Shown here one piece after another: positions 16,945 through 25,482 of a stretch of DNA of 64,000 nt; the stretch's first letter is position 1, and the number at the start of each line of letters is the position of its first letter. This DNA comes from Phyllobacterium zundukense. Lineage in GTDB: Bacteria > Pseudomonadota > Alphaproteobacteria > Rhizobiales > Rhizobiaceae. The stretch lies in the NCBI RefSeq assembly GCF_025452195.1, contig NZ_CP104973.1, forward strand, positions 3,145,001 to 3,209,000, written 5' to 3'. Position numbers and translations under genes: made by a program. The notes beneath the pieces are model-generated. The model was not told the DNA's origin. It did not search any database and saw only the letters and a program-made list of their open reading frames with translations.

Positions 16945-18009
16945 ATGGCAGGGATTCGCAAGGCCGCGGCTATCGGCGGCGGTGTTATCGGAGCGGGCTG
17001 GGTAGCTCGCCTCCTCCTCAATGGCATCGATGTTTCGATCTTCGATCCGGATCCGGAAGCCGAGCGCAAGGTCAGCGAGGTGATGAAGAATTCACGCCGC
17101 GCCTATAAGACAATGGTGCCGGGTGGCTTGCCGAAGGAAGGCAAGCTGACATTTGCCAAGTCGATCGAGCAGGCCGTCGCTGGCGCCGACTTCATTCAGG
17201 AAAGCGTGCCGGAGCGGCTCGACCTGAAGCATAAGGTGCTGGCGGAGATCGACAAACACGCGGCGGTCGATGCCATCGTCGGTTCTTCGACTTCGGGCAT
17301 TCTTCCCTCGGACATGCAGACTGCGATGAAGCATCCGGAAAGGCTGGTCGTCGGCCATCCTTATAATCCCGTCTACCTCCTTCCCCTCGTTGAGATCGTC
17401 GGCGGCAAGCAGACCTCGCCGGAGGCCGTCGAAAAGGCCCGGGAACTTTATACTTCGATCGGCATGAAGCCGGTGGTGATCCGCAAGGAAATCGAAGCCT
17501 TCGTCGGCGACCGCCTGCTAGAAGCCGTCTGGCGCGAATCCCTGTGGCTGATCAAGGACGACATCACGACGGTTGAAGAGCTCGACGACATCATCCGCTA
17601 TTCGTTCGGCATTCGCTGGGCACAGATGGGCATGTTCCAGGTCTACCGCGTTGCTGGTGGTGAAGCCGGTATGCGCCACTTCATCGCGCAGTTCGGTCCA
17701 TGCCTGTCATGGCCGTGGACCAAACTGATGGACGTGCCGGAACTTGATGAGGAGCTGGTCGACAAGATTGCCAACCAGTCCGACGAACAGGCGCATGGCC
17801 TGTCGATCCGCGAGCTTGAGCGTATCCGCGACGATAATCTCGTGGCCATCATGGAAGCACTCTCCAAGCAGAACAAGGGCAAGGGCTGGGGTGCAGGCGC
17901 ACTTCACAACGACTACACCAAGCGTCTGTCGAAGCTGGCGCAGAAGCCTGCCGTTTCCAAGGCAGCCACCAAGGCGGTCGCCAGCAAGCCCAAGAAAAAG
18001 AAAGGGTAA
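16945..18009 (+). CDS. cdhA: L-carnitine 3-dehydrogenase
   Basis: A 354-residue member of the 3-hydroxyacyl-CoA-dehydrogenase fold. The NAD-binding loop is AAIGGGVIGAGWVARLL near 8-24, followed by an acidic FDPDPEAE. HPYNPVYLLPLVE and the EAFVGDRLLEAVWRE block match carnitine dehydrogenases rather than true hydroxyacyl-CoA enzymes. It oxidises L-carnitine to 3-dehydrocarnitine with NAD+. The last 30 residues form a Lys/Ala-rich tail ending PKKKKG. Some rhizobial carnitine dehydrogenases carry a fused thioesterase there; in this genome the thioesterase is a separate gene at 14397-14888. Adjacent to cdhB with a six-base gap. Confidence 0.88.
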   Translation: MAGIRKAAAIGGGVIGAGWVARLLLNGIDVSIFDPDPEAERKVSEVMKNSRRAYKTMVPGGLPKEGKLTFAKSIEQAVAGADFIQESVPERLDLKHKVLAEIDKHAAVDAIVGSSTSGILPSDMQTAMKHPERLVVGHPYNPVYLLPLVEIVGGKQTSPEAVEKARELYTSIGMKPVVIRKEIEAFVGDRLLEAVWRESLWLIKDDITTVEELDDIIRYSFGIRWAQMGMFQVYRVAGGEAGMRHFIAQFGPCLSWPWTKLMDVPELDEELVDKIANQSDEQAHGLSIRELERIRDDNLVAIMEALSKQNKGKGWGAGALHNDYTKRLSKLAQKPAVSKAATKAVASKPKKKKG

Positions 18010-18013
18010 GGCC

Positions 18014-19177
18014 ATGGATTTCGGTCTTTCGGAGGAGCAAAGGCTGATCGTCGATACGACACGCGCCTTTGTCGAGAACGAACTCTATCCGCATGAAGCA
18101 GAGGTCGAGCGCACCGGCGTCCTGCGCAAGGAACTGGCTGATGAGCTGAAGCAAAAGGCAATCGAAGCCGGGCTTTATGCTGCCAACATGCCTGAAGAGA
18201 TCGGCGGTGCCGGTCTCGATACCGTGACGTGGCTGCTCTACGAAAAGGAACTCGGCCGCGCCAATTATGCGCTGCACTGGACCTGCGTTGGACGCCCTTC
18301 CAATATCCTGCTCGCCGGCACCGACGCGCAGAAGGAAAAGTACCTGTTTCCTTGCATTCGAGGTGAAAAGTCGGATTGCCTGGCGATGACCGAACCCGGC
18401 GCCGGTTCCGACCTGCGCGGCATGAAGGCGACCGCCGTTGAAAAAGGCGGCGATTGGGTCGTCAACGGTACCAAGCATTTCATCAGCCACGCCGTCGAAG
18501 CGGATTTCGTCATCCTCTTCGTTGCATCCGGCGAGGAAGACACGCCGCGCGGCAAGAAAAAGAAGATCACGGCGTTTTTCGTCGACAAGGGTCATCCCGG
18601 CATGACCATCCGCGAGGGCTATCGCAACGTTTCGCATCGCGGTTATACCAATGCGATCATCGAATTCGACGATTGTCGCCTGCCAAAGGAGCAGATCCTC
18701 GGCGAAGTTCACAAGGGCTTCGAAGTTGCCAATACCTGGCTCGGCGCAACCCGCCTCCAGGTGGCGGCCACCTGTCTCGGCCGCGCTGAACGCGCGCTTG
18801 GCCACGCCATCGAATATGCGGCGCAACGCCAGCAATTCGGCCAGCAGATCGGCAAGTTCCAGGGCGTGTCATTCAAGCTGGCGGACATGGCGACGGAACT
18901 GAAAGCCGCCGACTTGCTTACCTTCGAGGCTGGCTGGAAATTCGACCAGGGCACAGTCACGGATCAGGACATGGCGATGGCAAAACTGAAGGCCACTGAA
19001 ATGCTTGCCTTCGTCGCCGACGAGGCTATCCAGATCCATGGCGGCATGGGCCTGATGGATGACCTGCCGCTCGAGCGCATCTGGCGCGACGCCCGCGTCG
19101 AGCGCATATGGGAAGGCACATCTGAAATCCAGAGGCACATCATCTCGCGTGCCCTGCTCCGCCCGCATGGCGCGTAA
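18014..19177 (+). CDS. Acyl-CoA dehydrogenase, probable gamma-butyrobetainyl-CoA/crotonobetainyl-CoA type
   Basis: A 387-residue FAD acyl-CoA dehydrogenase. Visible blocks are MDFGLSEEQRLIVD at the N-terminus, AMTEPGAGSDLRGMKATA, the TRLQVAATCLGRAERALGHAI helix, and IQIHGGMGLMDDLPLERIWRD followed by IWEGTSEIQRHIISR, whose glutamate is the usual catalytic-base position. The true ATG at 18014 lies four bases after the cdhA stop; a long upstream extension in this frame is only the shadow of cdhA. Lying between cdhA and a CaiD-like hydratase, it most likely makes crotonobetainyl-CoA from gamma-butyrobetainyl-CoA. That substrate is inferred from context. Confidence 0.82.
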   Translation: MDFGLSEEQRLIVDTTRAFVENELYPHEAEVERTGVLRKELADELKQKAIEAGLYAANMPEEIGGAGLDTVTWLLYEKELGRANYALHWTCVGRPSNILLAGTDAQKEKYLFPCIRGEKSDCLAMTEPGAGSDLRGMKATAVEKGGDWVVNGTKHFISHAVEADFVILFVASGEEDTPRGKKKKITAFFVDKGHPGMTIREGYRNVSHRGYTNAIIEFDDCRLPKEQILGEVHKGFEVANTWLGATRLQVAATCLGRAERALGHAIEYAAQRQQFGQQIGKFQGVSFKLADMATELKAADLLTFEAGWKFDQGTVTDQDMAMAKLKATEMLAFVADEAIQIHGGMGLMDDLPLERIWRDARVERIWEGTSEIQRHIISRALLRPHGA

Positions 19178-19188
19178 CGGAGCATTTG

Positions 19189-21267
19189 ATGGCATCGCAC
19201 AAGCTCGATCGTCTGCTACGACCGAAAACCATCGCAGTCTTCGGCGGCCTGCAAGCCGCCGAAGTCATCAAGCAATCACAGAAAATGGGCTTTTCCGGCG
19301 AGATCTGGCCGGTGCATCCCAAACATGATGAAATATGCGGTCTCAAGGTCTACCGGTCGGTCGCCGATCTGCCGGGCAGTCCCGATGCGGCCTTTGTCGG
19401 CGTCAACCGCTTTCTTACCCTCGATATCGTGCGTGACCTGCGTGAAGCCGGAGCCGGCGTCGCTGTCTGCTACGCTTCCGGCTTTCTCGAAGCCGGTGCA
19501 GACGATGTTGATGGCGCAAGGTTGCAGGAAGAGCTCGTCGAAGCTGCAGGCGACATGCCGATCATCGGGCCCAATTGCTACGGGCTGATCAACTACTGCG
19601 ATGGCGCCCTGCTCTGGCCCGACCAGCATGGCGGGCGGCGGCTGGGCCCGGACGAACGCGGCGTCGCCATCATCACGCAATCGTCCAACATTGCCATCAA
19701 CATGACGATGCAGACCCGCGGCCTGCCCATCGCCCACGTCATGACGGCGGGCAACCAGGCGCAGACTGGCCTGCCGGACATGGCGATTGCACTACTCGAA
19801 GATGAACGCGTTACAGCGCTTGGCCTCCATATCGAGGCGTTCCAGTCGGCGCCAAAATTCGAACTTCTGGCCAAGCGCGCCCGCGAACTCGGGAAGCCCA
19901 TAGTCGCCATGAAAGTCGGCCGCTCCGCACAGGCACGGGCCGCGACCGTCTCGCACACCGCCTCACTGGCGGGATCCGATGCGGCCTCCGACGCCTTCCT
20001 CAAGCGGCTCGGCATAGCCCGCGTCAACTCGATTGCGTCCTTCCTTGAAACATTGAAGTTTTTGCATGTGCACGGCCCGCTCGATGGCAACACGCTCTGT
20101 TCCATGAGCTGTTCCGGCGGCGAGGCATCGGTCATGGCCGATAGTGCCGAGGGTCGCGCGGTCAACTTTCCAGAACTGACGTCCGAGCACCGGGCGCGGG
20201 TCAAATCCACGCTCGGGGCGTTCGTCGCCGTCGCCAACCCGCTCGATTACCACACGTTCATCTGGAACAACGAACCGGCACTGACAGAGACATTCACTGC
20301 CATGGTATCCGGCGGCTTCTCGCTAAGCTGCCTCGTCCTCGATTTTCCGCGCAAGGATCGCTGCTCGGATGTTGATTGGTGGTCAACCGTTCGAGGCTTC
20401 GAAAACGCCCTGCGAACCAACAAAGCCAAGGGCGCTATTGTCGCTTCGCTGTCAGAGAACATTCCGGAGGAATACATGTCGGGCCTGATGGCGAAAGGCA
20501 TCGCACCGCTTTGCGGCATAACAGAAGCTTTCGATGCGGCGGAAGCTGCAGCCTTCATAGGCAAGGCGTGGAAGACGCCGCTTGCGGAAGCCGTGGCGGT
20601 TCCCGACGAGCAAGCTGACGCCCGCACGCGTATCCCGGACGAGGCCGAAGCCAAGACCATTCTCAAGGAGGCTGGCCTACCCGTGCCGGACGGACAGCGC
20701 TGCACCATGAGTATGGAGGCAATCGCCATTGCCGACGCACTTGGCTATCCGGTCGCGCTCAAGGCGCTCGGCATTGCTCATAAATCCGAACAGAACGCCG
20801 TCCGGCTCAATCTGAAAGATGCCGATGTGGTCAGATCCGCCGCCGATGATCTCGTTGGTCTCGGAAGCGGTCTTTATGTGGAGCGGATGGTCAGGGGAGC
20901 GGTTGCCGAGCTTATCGTCGGTATCGTCGATGACCCGCAATTCGGTCCGGTCATGACCCTCGGCACCGGCGGCGTTCTGGTGGAATTGCTGCAGGATACG
21001 GCAACTCTGCTCCTGCCCTCGAGCCGCGAGGACATCGAGAATGGGTTGCGCTCGCTGCGCATGTTCCCGCTGCTCGATGGCTATCGCGGCAGGCCCAAGG
21101 CTGATCTTGACGCTGCTGTTGAAGCAATCGTGGGCATTGCGGCATTCGCCGTGAACAATTCTGGCAGAATTGCCGAACTTGATATCAATCCGCTGCTGGT
21201 TTGCAGGCAGGGCGATGGCGCATGGATCGCCGATGCACTGCTGGTGACAAAGGGAGAGCTGAAATGA
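19189..21267 (+). CDS. NDP-forming acyl-CoA synthetase (acetate-CoA ligase family)
   Basis: A 692-residue fused protein. It has an N-terminal CoA-binding Rossmann domain (LLRPKTIAVFGG), succinyl-CoA-ligase-like domains in the middle (IIGPNCYGLINY, ITQSSNIAI, KVGRSAQARAATVSHTASLAG), and a C-terminal ATP-grasp domain (VALKALGIAHKSEQNAVRLN, then FGPVMTLGTGGVLVELLQD). Enzymes of this architecture couple acyl-CoA formation to ADP release and work reversibly. GGAG precedes the ATG at 19189; its end overlaps the next ATG by four bases. In a carnitine operon it is the obvious activator of gamma-butyrobetaine, crotonobetaine or carnitine, in place of the AMP-forming CaiC. Confidence 0.85.
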   Translation: MASHKLDRLLRPKTIAVFGGLQAAEVIKQSQKMGFSGEIWPVHPKHDEICGLKVYRSVADLPGSPDAAFVGVNRFLTLDIVRDLREAGAGVAVCYASGFLEAGADDVDGARLQEELVEAAGDMPIIGPNCYGLINYCDGALLWPDQHGGRRLGPDERGVAIITQSSNIAINMTMQTRGLPIAHVMTAGNQAQTGLPDMAIALLEDERVTALGLHIEAFQSAPKFELLAKRARELGKPIVAMKVGRSAQARAATVSHTASLAGSDAASDAFLKRLGIARVNSIASFLETLKFLHVHGPLDGNTLCSMSCSGGEASVMADSAEGRAVNFPELTSEHRARVKSTLGAFVAVANPLDYHTFIWNNEPALTETFTAMVSGGFSLSCLVLDFPRKDRCSDVDWWSTVRGFENALRTNKAKGAIVASLSENIPEEYMSGLMAKGIAPLCGITEAFDAAEAAAFIGKAWKTPLAEAVAVPDEQADARTRIPDEAEAKTILKEAGLPVPDGQRCTMSMEAIAIADALGYPVALKALGIAHKSEQNAVRLNLKDADVVRSAADDLVGLGSGLYVERMVRGAVAELIVGIVDDPQFGPVMTLGTGGVLVELLQDTATLLLPSSREDIENGLRSLRMFPLLDGYRGRPKADLDAAVEAIVGIAAFAVNNSGRIAELDINPLLVCRQGDGAWIADALLVTKGELK

Positions 21268-22046
21268 GCGATGTAATCAGGACACGCCGCGAAGGTGGCA
21301 TTCTCGAAGTCACGCTGGACCGGCCAAAAGCCAATGCCATCGACCTGACGACGAGCCGTCTGATGGGCGAAACGTTCAAGAAGTTCCGTGACGATCCCGA
21401 ATTGCGTGTCGCCATCGTGCAAACCGAGGGCGACAAGTTCTTCTGCGCCGGCTGGGACCTGAAGGCGGCAGCCGGCGGCGATGCGGTCGATGGCGATTAT
21501 GGCGTCGGCGGGTTCGGCGGTCTGCAAGAACTGATCGACCTCAACAAGCCTGTCATCGCGGCTGTCAATGGCATGGCTGTCGGCGGAGGATTCGAACTCG
21601 CCCTCTCCTGCGATCTGATCTATGCGTCGGACCATTCCAGCTTTGCCTTACCGGAAATCCGCGCAGGCACCCTCGCCGATGCCGCAACTGTCAAGCTGCC
21701 GAAGCGCATCCCCTATCATGTCGCCATGGATCTCCTTCTCACCGGACGCTGGATGGACGTTACCGAGGCGCACCGCTGGGGGCTGGTCAACGAGGTCCTG
21801 CCGAAAGACAAGCTGGTGGAGCGTGTCTGGGAGATCGCGCGGATGCTCGAAAGCGGACCGCCGCTGGTATTCGCCGCCATCAAGGAAGTGGCGCGCGAAG
21901 CCGAGAGCATGGGTTTCCAGGAAGCCATGAACTGGATTACCAAGCGCAAATTCCGTACAGTCGACACACTCTACGCATCCGAAGACGGCCGGGAAGGCTT
22001 CAAGGCCTTCGCCGAAAAGCGTGAGCCCGTCTGGAAAGGGAAATGA
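21264..22046 (+). CDS. caiD: Enoyl-CoA hydratase, CaiD-like (crotonobetainyl-CoA hydratase / carnitinyl-CoA dehydratase)
   Basis: A 260-residue crotonase. E111 (GGGFELAL) and E131 (FALPEIRAG) stand at the numbers I recall for the paired glutamates of E. coli CaiD, and the protein ends KREPVWKGK, very like the CaiD terminus KRDPVWKGR. FCAGWDLKAAAGGDA also resembles CaiD closely. CaiD interconverts crotonobetainyl-CoA and L-carnitinyl-CoA. The start overlaps the upstream stop (ATGA) and its end overlaps the next gene in the same way, so translation is coupled. It links the acyl-CoA dehydrogenase product to L-carnitine, the substrate of CdhA. Confidence 0.85.
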   Translation: MSDVIRTRREGGILEVTLDRPKANAIDLTTSRLMGETFKKFRDDPELRVAIVQTEGDKFFCAGWDLKAAAGGDAVDGDYGVGGFGGLQELIDLNKPVIAAVNGMAVGGGFELALSCDLIYASDHSSFALPEIRAGTLADAATVKLPKRIPYHVAMDLLLTGRWMDVTEAHRWGLVNEVLPKDKLVERVWEIARMLESGPPLVFAAIKEVAREAESMGFQEAMNWITKRKFRTVDTLYASEDGREGFKAFAEKREPVWKGK

Positions 22047-22993
22047 CCACCGACTATTCCGCACTCATCGACGCAGAAACCTGGGCGTTCATAGAACGTA
22101 CCAACAGTTTCTACCCGCCCGATGCCATCGAGCTTTCGATTGCCCAGCAGCGGGAGGTCTACGACACCATGTGCCGCGGGTTCTTTGCCGGCTATCCCGA
22201 GTCGGTGTCGTCGGCTGATCACTTGGTTGATGCTCGTGACCGCAAAATCCCCATCCGCATCTACGAAAAACGCGGCAGCGATCCGGAAGCCATCTGCCTG
22301 TATTTTCATGGGGGCGGATTCGTCGTTGGCGGACTTGAGAGTCACGACGATGTCTGCGCCGAATTGTGCGATGGCACAGGCTTCCGCGTGATCTCGGTCG
22401 ACTACAGGCTCGCGCCCGAACACCTGCATCCAACCGCGTTCCGGGATTGTCTAGCGGCATTCGAACATGTGGCGTCGAGCTATGACCTGCCCATCGTCCT
22501 GTGCGGCGATAGCGCCGGTGGCAATCTGGCGGCAGCGGTCACGCATCATGTGCGCCGCCATGAACGCGCACCGATTGGCCAGGTTCTCATCTATCCCGGG
22601 CTCGGCGGGGCGACCGATCAGGGTTCCTACGTCACCCATGCCGAAGCGCCGATGCTGACGACACGGGACACGCAATACTATTTCAATCTCAGAGGCGGCG
22701 GCTTCAACTGGTCGACCGACCCGCGTTTTGCACCATTGAACGACACGGATTTCGCCGACCTGCCGGCCACTGTCGTGATTTCAGCCGAATGCGATCCGCT
22801 GTCGGATGATGGCCGGCACTATCGCGACAAAATCCTGGCATCAGGCGGCAAGGCGATCTGGAACAACGAACCCGGTCTGGTGCACGCCTACCTGCGTGCA
22901 CGCCACAGCGTGGAACGCGCCCGCTCCAGCTTCCGGCGCATCACAACCGCTGTACACCTGCTTGGCCAAGGCCGCTGGCCCGGCCAGCTCTAG
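22043..22993 (+). CDS. Alpha/beta hydrolase of the hormone-sensitive-lipase family
   Basis: A 316-residue esterase-type hydrolase. The oxyanion motif HGGGF is at 89-93, the nucleophile S157 lies in GDSAGGN, and D251 (SAECDPLSDD) and H281 (GLVHAYLRA) complete the triad. No signal peptide. It is last in the carnitine operon, overlapping caiD by four bases. Two roles fit: cleaving short-chain O-acylcarnitine esters to free carnitine, as a dedicated hydrolase does in Pseudomonas, or releasing CoA from carnitinyl-CoA. Neither can be decided from sequence. Its stop overlaps the convergent ABC ATPase stop (shared CTAG). Confidence 0.88.
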   Translation: MTTDYSALIDAETWAFIERTNSFYPPDAIELSIAQQREVYDTMCRGFFAGYPESVSSADHLVDARDRKIPIRIYEKRGSDPEAICLYFHGGGFVVGGLESHDDVCAELCDGTGFRVISVDYRLAPEHLHPTAFRDCLAAFEHVASSYDLPIVLCGDSAGGNLAAAVTHHVRRHERAPIGQVLIYPGLGGATDQGSYVTHAEAPMLTTRDTQYYFNLRGGGFNWSTDPRFAPLNDTDFADLPATVVISAECDPLSDDGRHYRDKILASGGKAIWNNEPGLVHAYLRARHSVERARSSFRRITTAVHLLGQGRWPGQL

Positions 22994-24648
22994 TTTCCCG
23001 CGCTCGCCATGCGGCGATGCTTCATCGCGTTCTCAAGCCATCCCAGCTCCATCTCTGGAACTGACGACAACAAAAGATCTGTATAATCGTCGAATGGCGG
23101 CGCCAGGACTTCCGATTTCGGTCCATAGCGAACCACCTCGCCCCGGTACATCACGGCGATTGAATCGGCGATGGATTTCACCGTTGCGAGATCGTGCGTG
23201 ATGAAGAGATAGGCGACGTTCTCATCCTTCTGGAGATCGAGCAGCAGTTTCAATATGCCGTCCGCAACCAGCGGGTCGAGAGCGCTGGTGACCTCATCGC
23301 ATATAATGAGCTTCGGCTTTGCCGCCAGCGCCCGCGCGATGCAGACGCGCTGTTTCTGGCCACCGGAGAGCTCCGCCGGATACCGATCCGCAAAGCCCTT
23401 GCCCATTTCGATCTTTTCGAGGAGCTCGGTGACATGCCTGTCGCGTTCCTTGCCCCGCATCTTGAAATAGAACTCGAGCGGACGGCCGATGATCGTGCCG
23501 ATGGTCTGGCGCGGGTTCATCGCGGTATCCGCCATCTGGTAGATCATCTGCAACTCGCGCAGATCATTGCGCGTACGGTTGGCAAGGCGGGGAGACAGCG
23601 TGCGCCCGTCAAAGGTGATGCTGCCCTCCATCGGCGGCAACAGCCCGGTGATCGCGCGGGCCAGTGTCGATTTACCCGAACCGGATTCGCCAACGACGGC
23701 CAGCGTCTGGCCGAGATGGATATCCACTGACACATTTTTCAGCACCTTGACCAGCCCGCCGCCATAGGCCGCCGTGACATTGTTGACGACCAGGATCGGC
23801 GCGTCGGTCGGGTTCTTTTGCTCGTGCGGTATATGGTGCACCGAGACCAGCTGGTTGGTGTATTGCTGGCGCGGTTCCTTGATGATCTGGTGCGTATCAC
23901 CGTACTCGACTTTCTTGCCGTGCCGCAAGACGATGATGTCATCCGCCACCTGCGCCACGACCGCCAGATCATGGGTGATGTAAAGCGCCGCAACATTGGT
24001 ATCGCGGATCGCATCCTTGATCGAAGCCAGCACATCAATCTGCGTGGTCACGTCGAGCGCCGTCGTCGGCTCGTCAAACACGATCAGATCGGGTTCCGAG
24101 CACAGCGCCATCGCGGTCATGGCCCGCTGCAGCTGTCCGCCTGACACCTGATGCGGAAAACGCTGGCCAAAGGTTTCAGGATTGGGCAGGCCCAGCTTCT
24201 TGAACAGGCCGATCGCACGTTTCTCGGCTACGGCCTTCGAGCAAATGCCGTGCAAGAGCGCCGCCTCGACCACCTGATCCATCAGCTTGCGCGCGGGATT
24301 GAAGGCTGCGGCTGCAGACTGCGCGACGTAGCAAACTTCCCGTCCGCGCACCTGCCGCAGCAATCTTGGCCCGCCTTTCAATATATCGCGGCCGTTGAGC
24401 AGAACTTCGCCGCCGGTAATCCGCACGCCGCCACGCCCATAGCACATGCTGGAAAGGCCGATGGTCGACTTTCCCGCACCGGACTCGCCAATGAGCCCCA
24501 GCACCTTGCCGCGCTCGAGCTTCACGGAAACATCGTCGACAATGACGACATTGCGCGGCGGTTCTCCCGGAGGGTAGCTCGTCGCCTCGATACGCAGATT
24601 GCGGATATCGAGCAGGGTTCCACTTCTGTCTACAGGACGTTTGGCCAT
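22990..24648 (-). CDS. Dpp/Opp-type ABC transporter, fused double ATPase
   Basis: A 552-residue protein with two complete ABC ATPase halves, equivalent to DppD and DppF in one chain. Half one has the P-loop GESGAGKSTIG and signature VSGGQLQRAM; half two has GESGSGKSTLA and LSGGQKQRVC. Both carry the D-loop and H-loop blocks (FDEPTTALDV, CDEVTSALDP). It powers uptake by the two permeases encoded upstream. The ATG overlaps the preceding stop (TAATG), and it is the last gene of the four-gene transporter operon. Confidence 0.93.
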   Translation of the reverse strand: MAKRPVDRSGTLLDIRNLRIEATSYPPGEPPRNVVIVDDVSVKLERGKVLGLIGESGAGKSTIGLSSMCYGRGGVRITGGEVLLNGRDILKGGPRLLRQVRGREVCYVAQSAAAAFNPARKLMDQVVEAALLHGICSKAVAEKRAIGLFKKLGLPNPETFGQRFPHQVSGGQLQRAMTAMALCSEPDLIVFDEPTTALDVTTQIDVLASIKDAIRDTNVAALYITHDLAVVAQVADDIIVLRHGKKVEYGDTHQIIKEPRQQYTNQLVSVHHIPHEQKNPTDAPILVVNNVTAAYGGGLVKVLKNVSVDIHLGQTLAVVGESGSGKSTLARAITGLLPPMEGSITFDGRTLSPRLANRTRNDLRELQMIYQMADTAMNPRQTIGTIIGRPLEFYFKMRGKERDRHVTELLEKIEMGKGFADRYPAELSGGQKQRVCIARALAAKPKLIICDEVTSALDPLVADGILKLLLDLQKDENVAYLFITHDLATVKSIADSIAVMYRGEVVRYGPKSEVLAPPFDDYTDLLLSSVPEMELGWLENAMKHRRMASAGN

Positions 24649-25472
24649 TAGCCGCGCCCTCCCTTCAGGCTGGTGGTGCGATTGAGGATCCAGTCGGCAA
24701 CCAGATTAACTGAAATGGCAAGGACGGCGATTGCCGCAGCCGGGATGAGCGCCGCAGGAATGCCAAAGACGATGCCTTCCTTGTTTTCCTTGACCATGCC
24801 GCCCCAATCCGCATCCGGCGGCTGCACGCCAAGACCAAGAAACGACAGCGCAGAGAGAAACAGCACCGCGAAGATAAACCGCAACCCGAGCTCGGCGATC
24901 AGCGGCGTCAGTGCATTGGGCAGGATTTCCCGGAAGATGATCCACATGCGTCCCTCGCCGCGCAGTTTTGCCGCCTCTACGAAATCCATCACATTGATAT
25001 CGACGGCGACAGCGCGGGCCAGCCGGTACACCCGCGTGGCATCGAGCAGGCCCATCACCAGGATTAGCGTCAACACGTTGGCAGGCAGCACCGAAAGCAC
25101 CACAAGTGCGAAGATCAACGTTGGAATTGCCATGATTAGATCGACGAAGCGCGACATCAGCTGGTCGAACCAGCCTCCGATAACCGCTGCCGCAAAACCC
25201 AGCACCGAGCCCAGGATAAACGACAATGCCGTCGCCATTGCGGCGATGAAGATGGTGATACGCGCGCCATAGATCATGCGCGACAGCAGATCACGCCCAA
25301 GATTATCAGTGCCAAGCCAATATTTTGCGGAACTCGGTTCCCACACGTCGCCGACTGTTTCGCCAACTGAATATGGCGCAACCCAAGGGGCGAAGATCGC
25401 CGCAAAGAGAAACAGCGCTGTGATGATGAGGCCGATCCACGCGCTGATCGGTATGGTCTTTATATTCAGCAT
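24648..25472 (-). CDS. Dpp/Opp-type ABC transporter permease (DppC-like)
   Basis: A 274-residue inner-membrane permease of the DppC type. It has an N-terminal membrane segment (IGLIITALFLFAAIF), the YWLGTDNLGRDLLSRMIYGAR block that marks this subfamily, several membrane spans, and the coupling-loop EAA region near EAAKLRGEGRMWIIFREI. I chose the ATG at 25472, ten bases after the upstream stop with GTGAGG before it; the open frame extends further but runs into the upstream permease gene. Confidence 0.92.
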   Translation of the reverse strand: MLNIKTIPISAWIGLIITALFLFAAIFAPWVAPYSVGETVGDVWEPSSAKYWLGTDNLGRDLLSRMIYGARITIFIAAMATALSFILGSVLGFAAAVIGGWFDQLMSRFVDLIMAIPTLIFALVVLSVLPANVLTLILVMGLLDATRVYRLARAVAVDINVMDFVEAAKLRGEGRMWIIFREILPNALTPLIAELGLRFIFAVLFLSALSFLGLGVQPPDADWGGMVKENKEGIVFGIPAALIPAAAIAVLAISVNLVADWILNRTTSLKGGRG

Positions 25473-25482
25473 CTGCCGGGCC

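Noticed and set aside
17744..18013. An N-terminal extension of about 90 codons for the acyl-CoA dehydrogenase
   Set aside because: It lies wholly inside cdhA in another frame, is Ser/Arg-rich, and the conserved N-terminus begins at the ATG at 18014.
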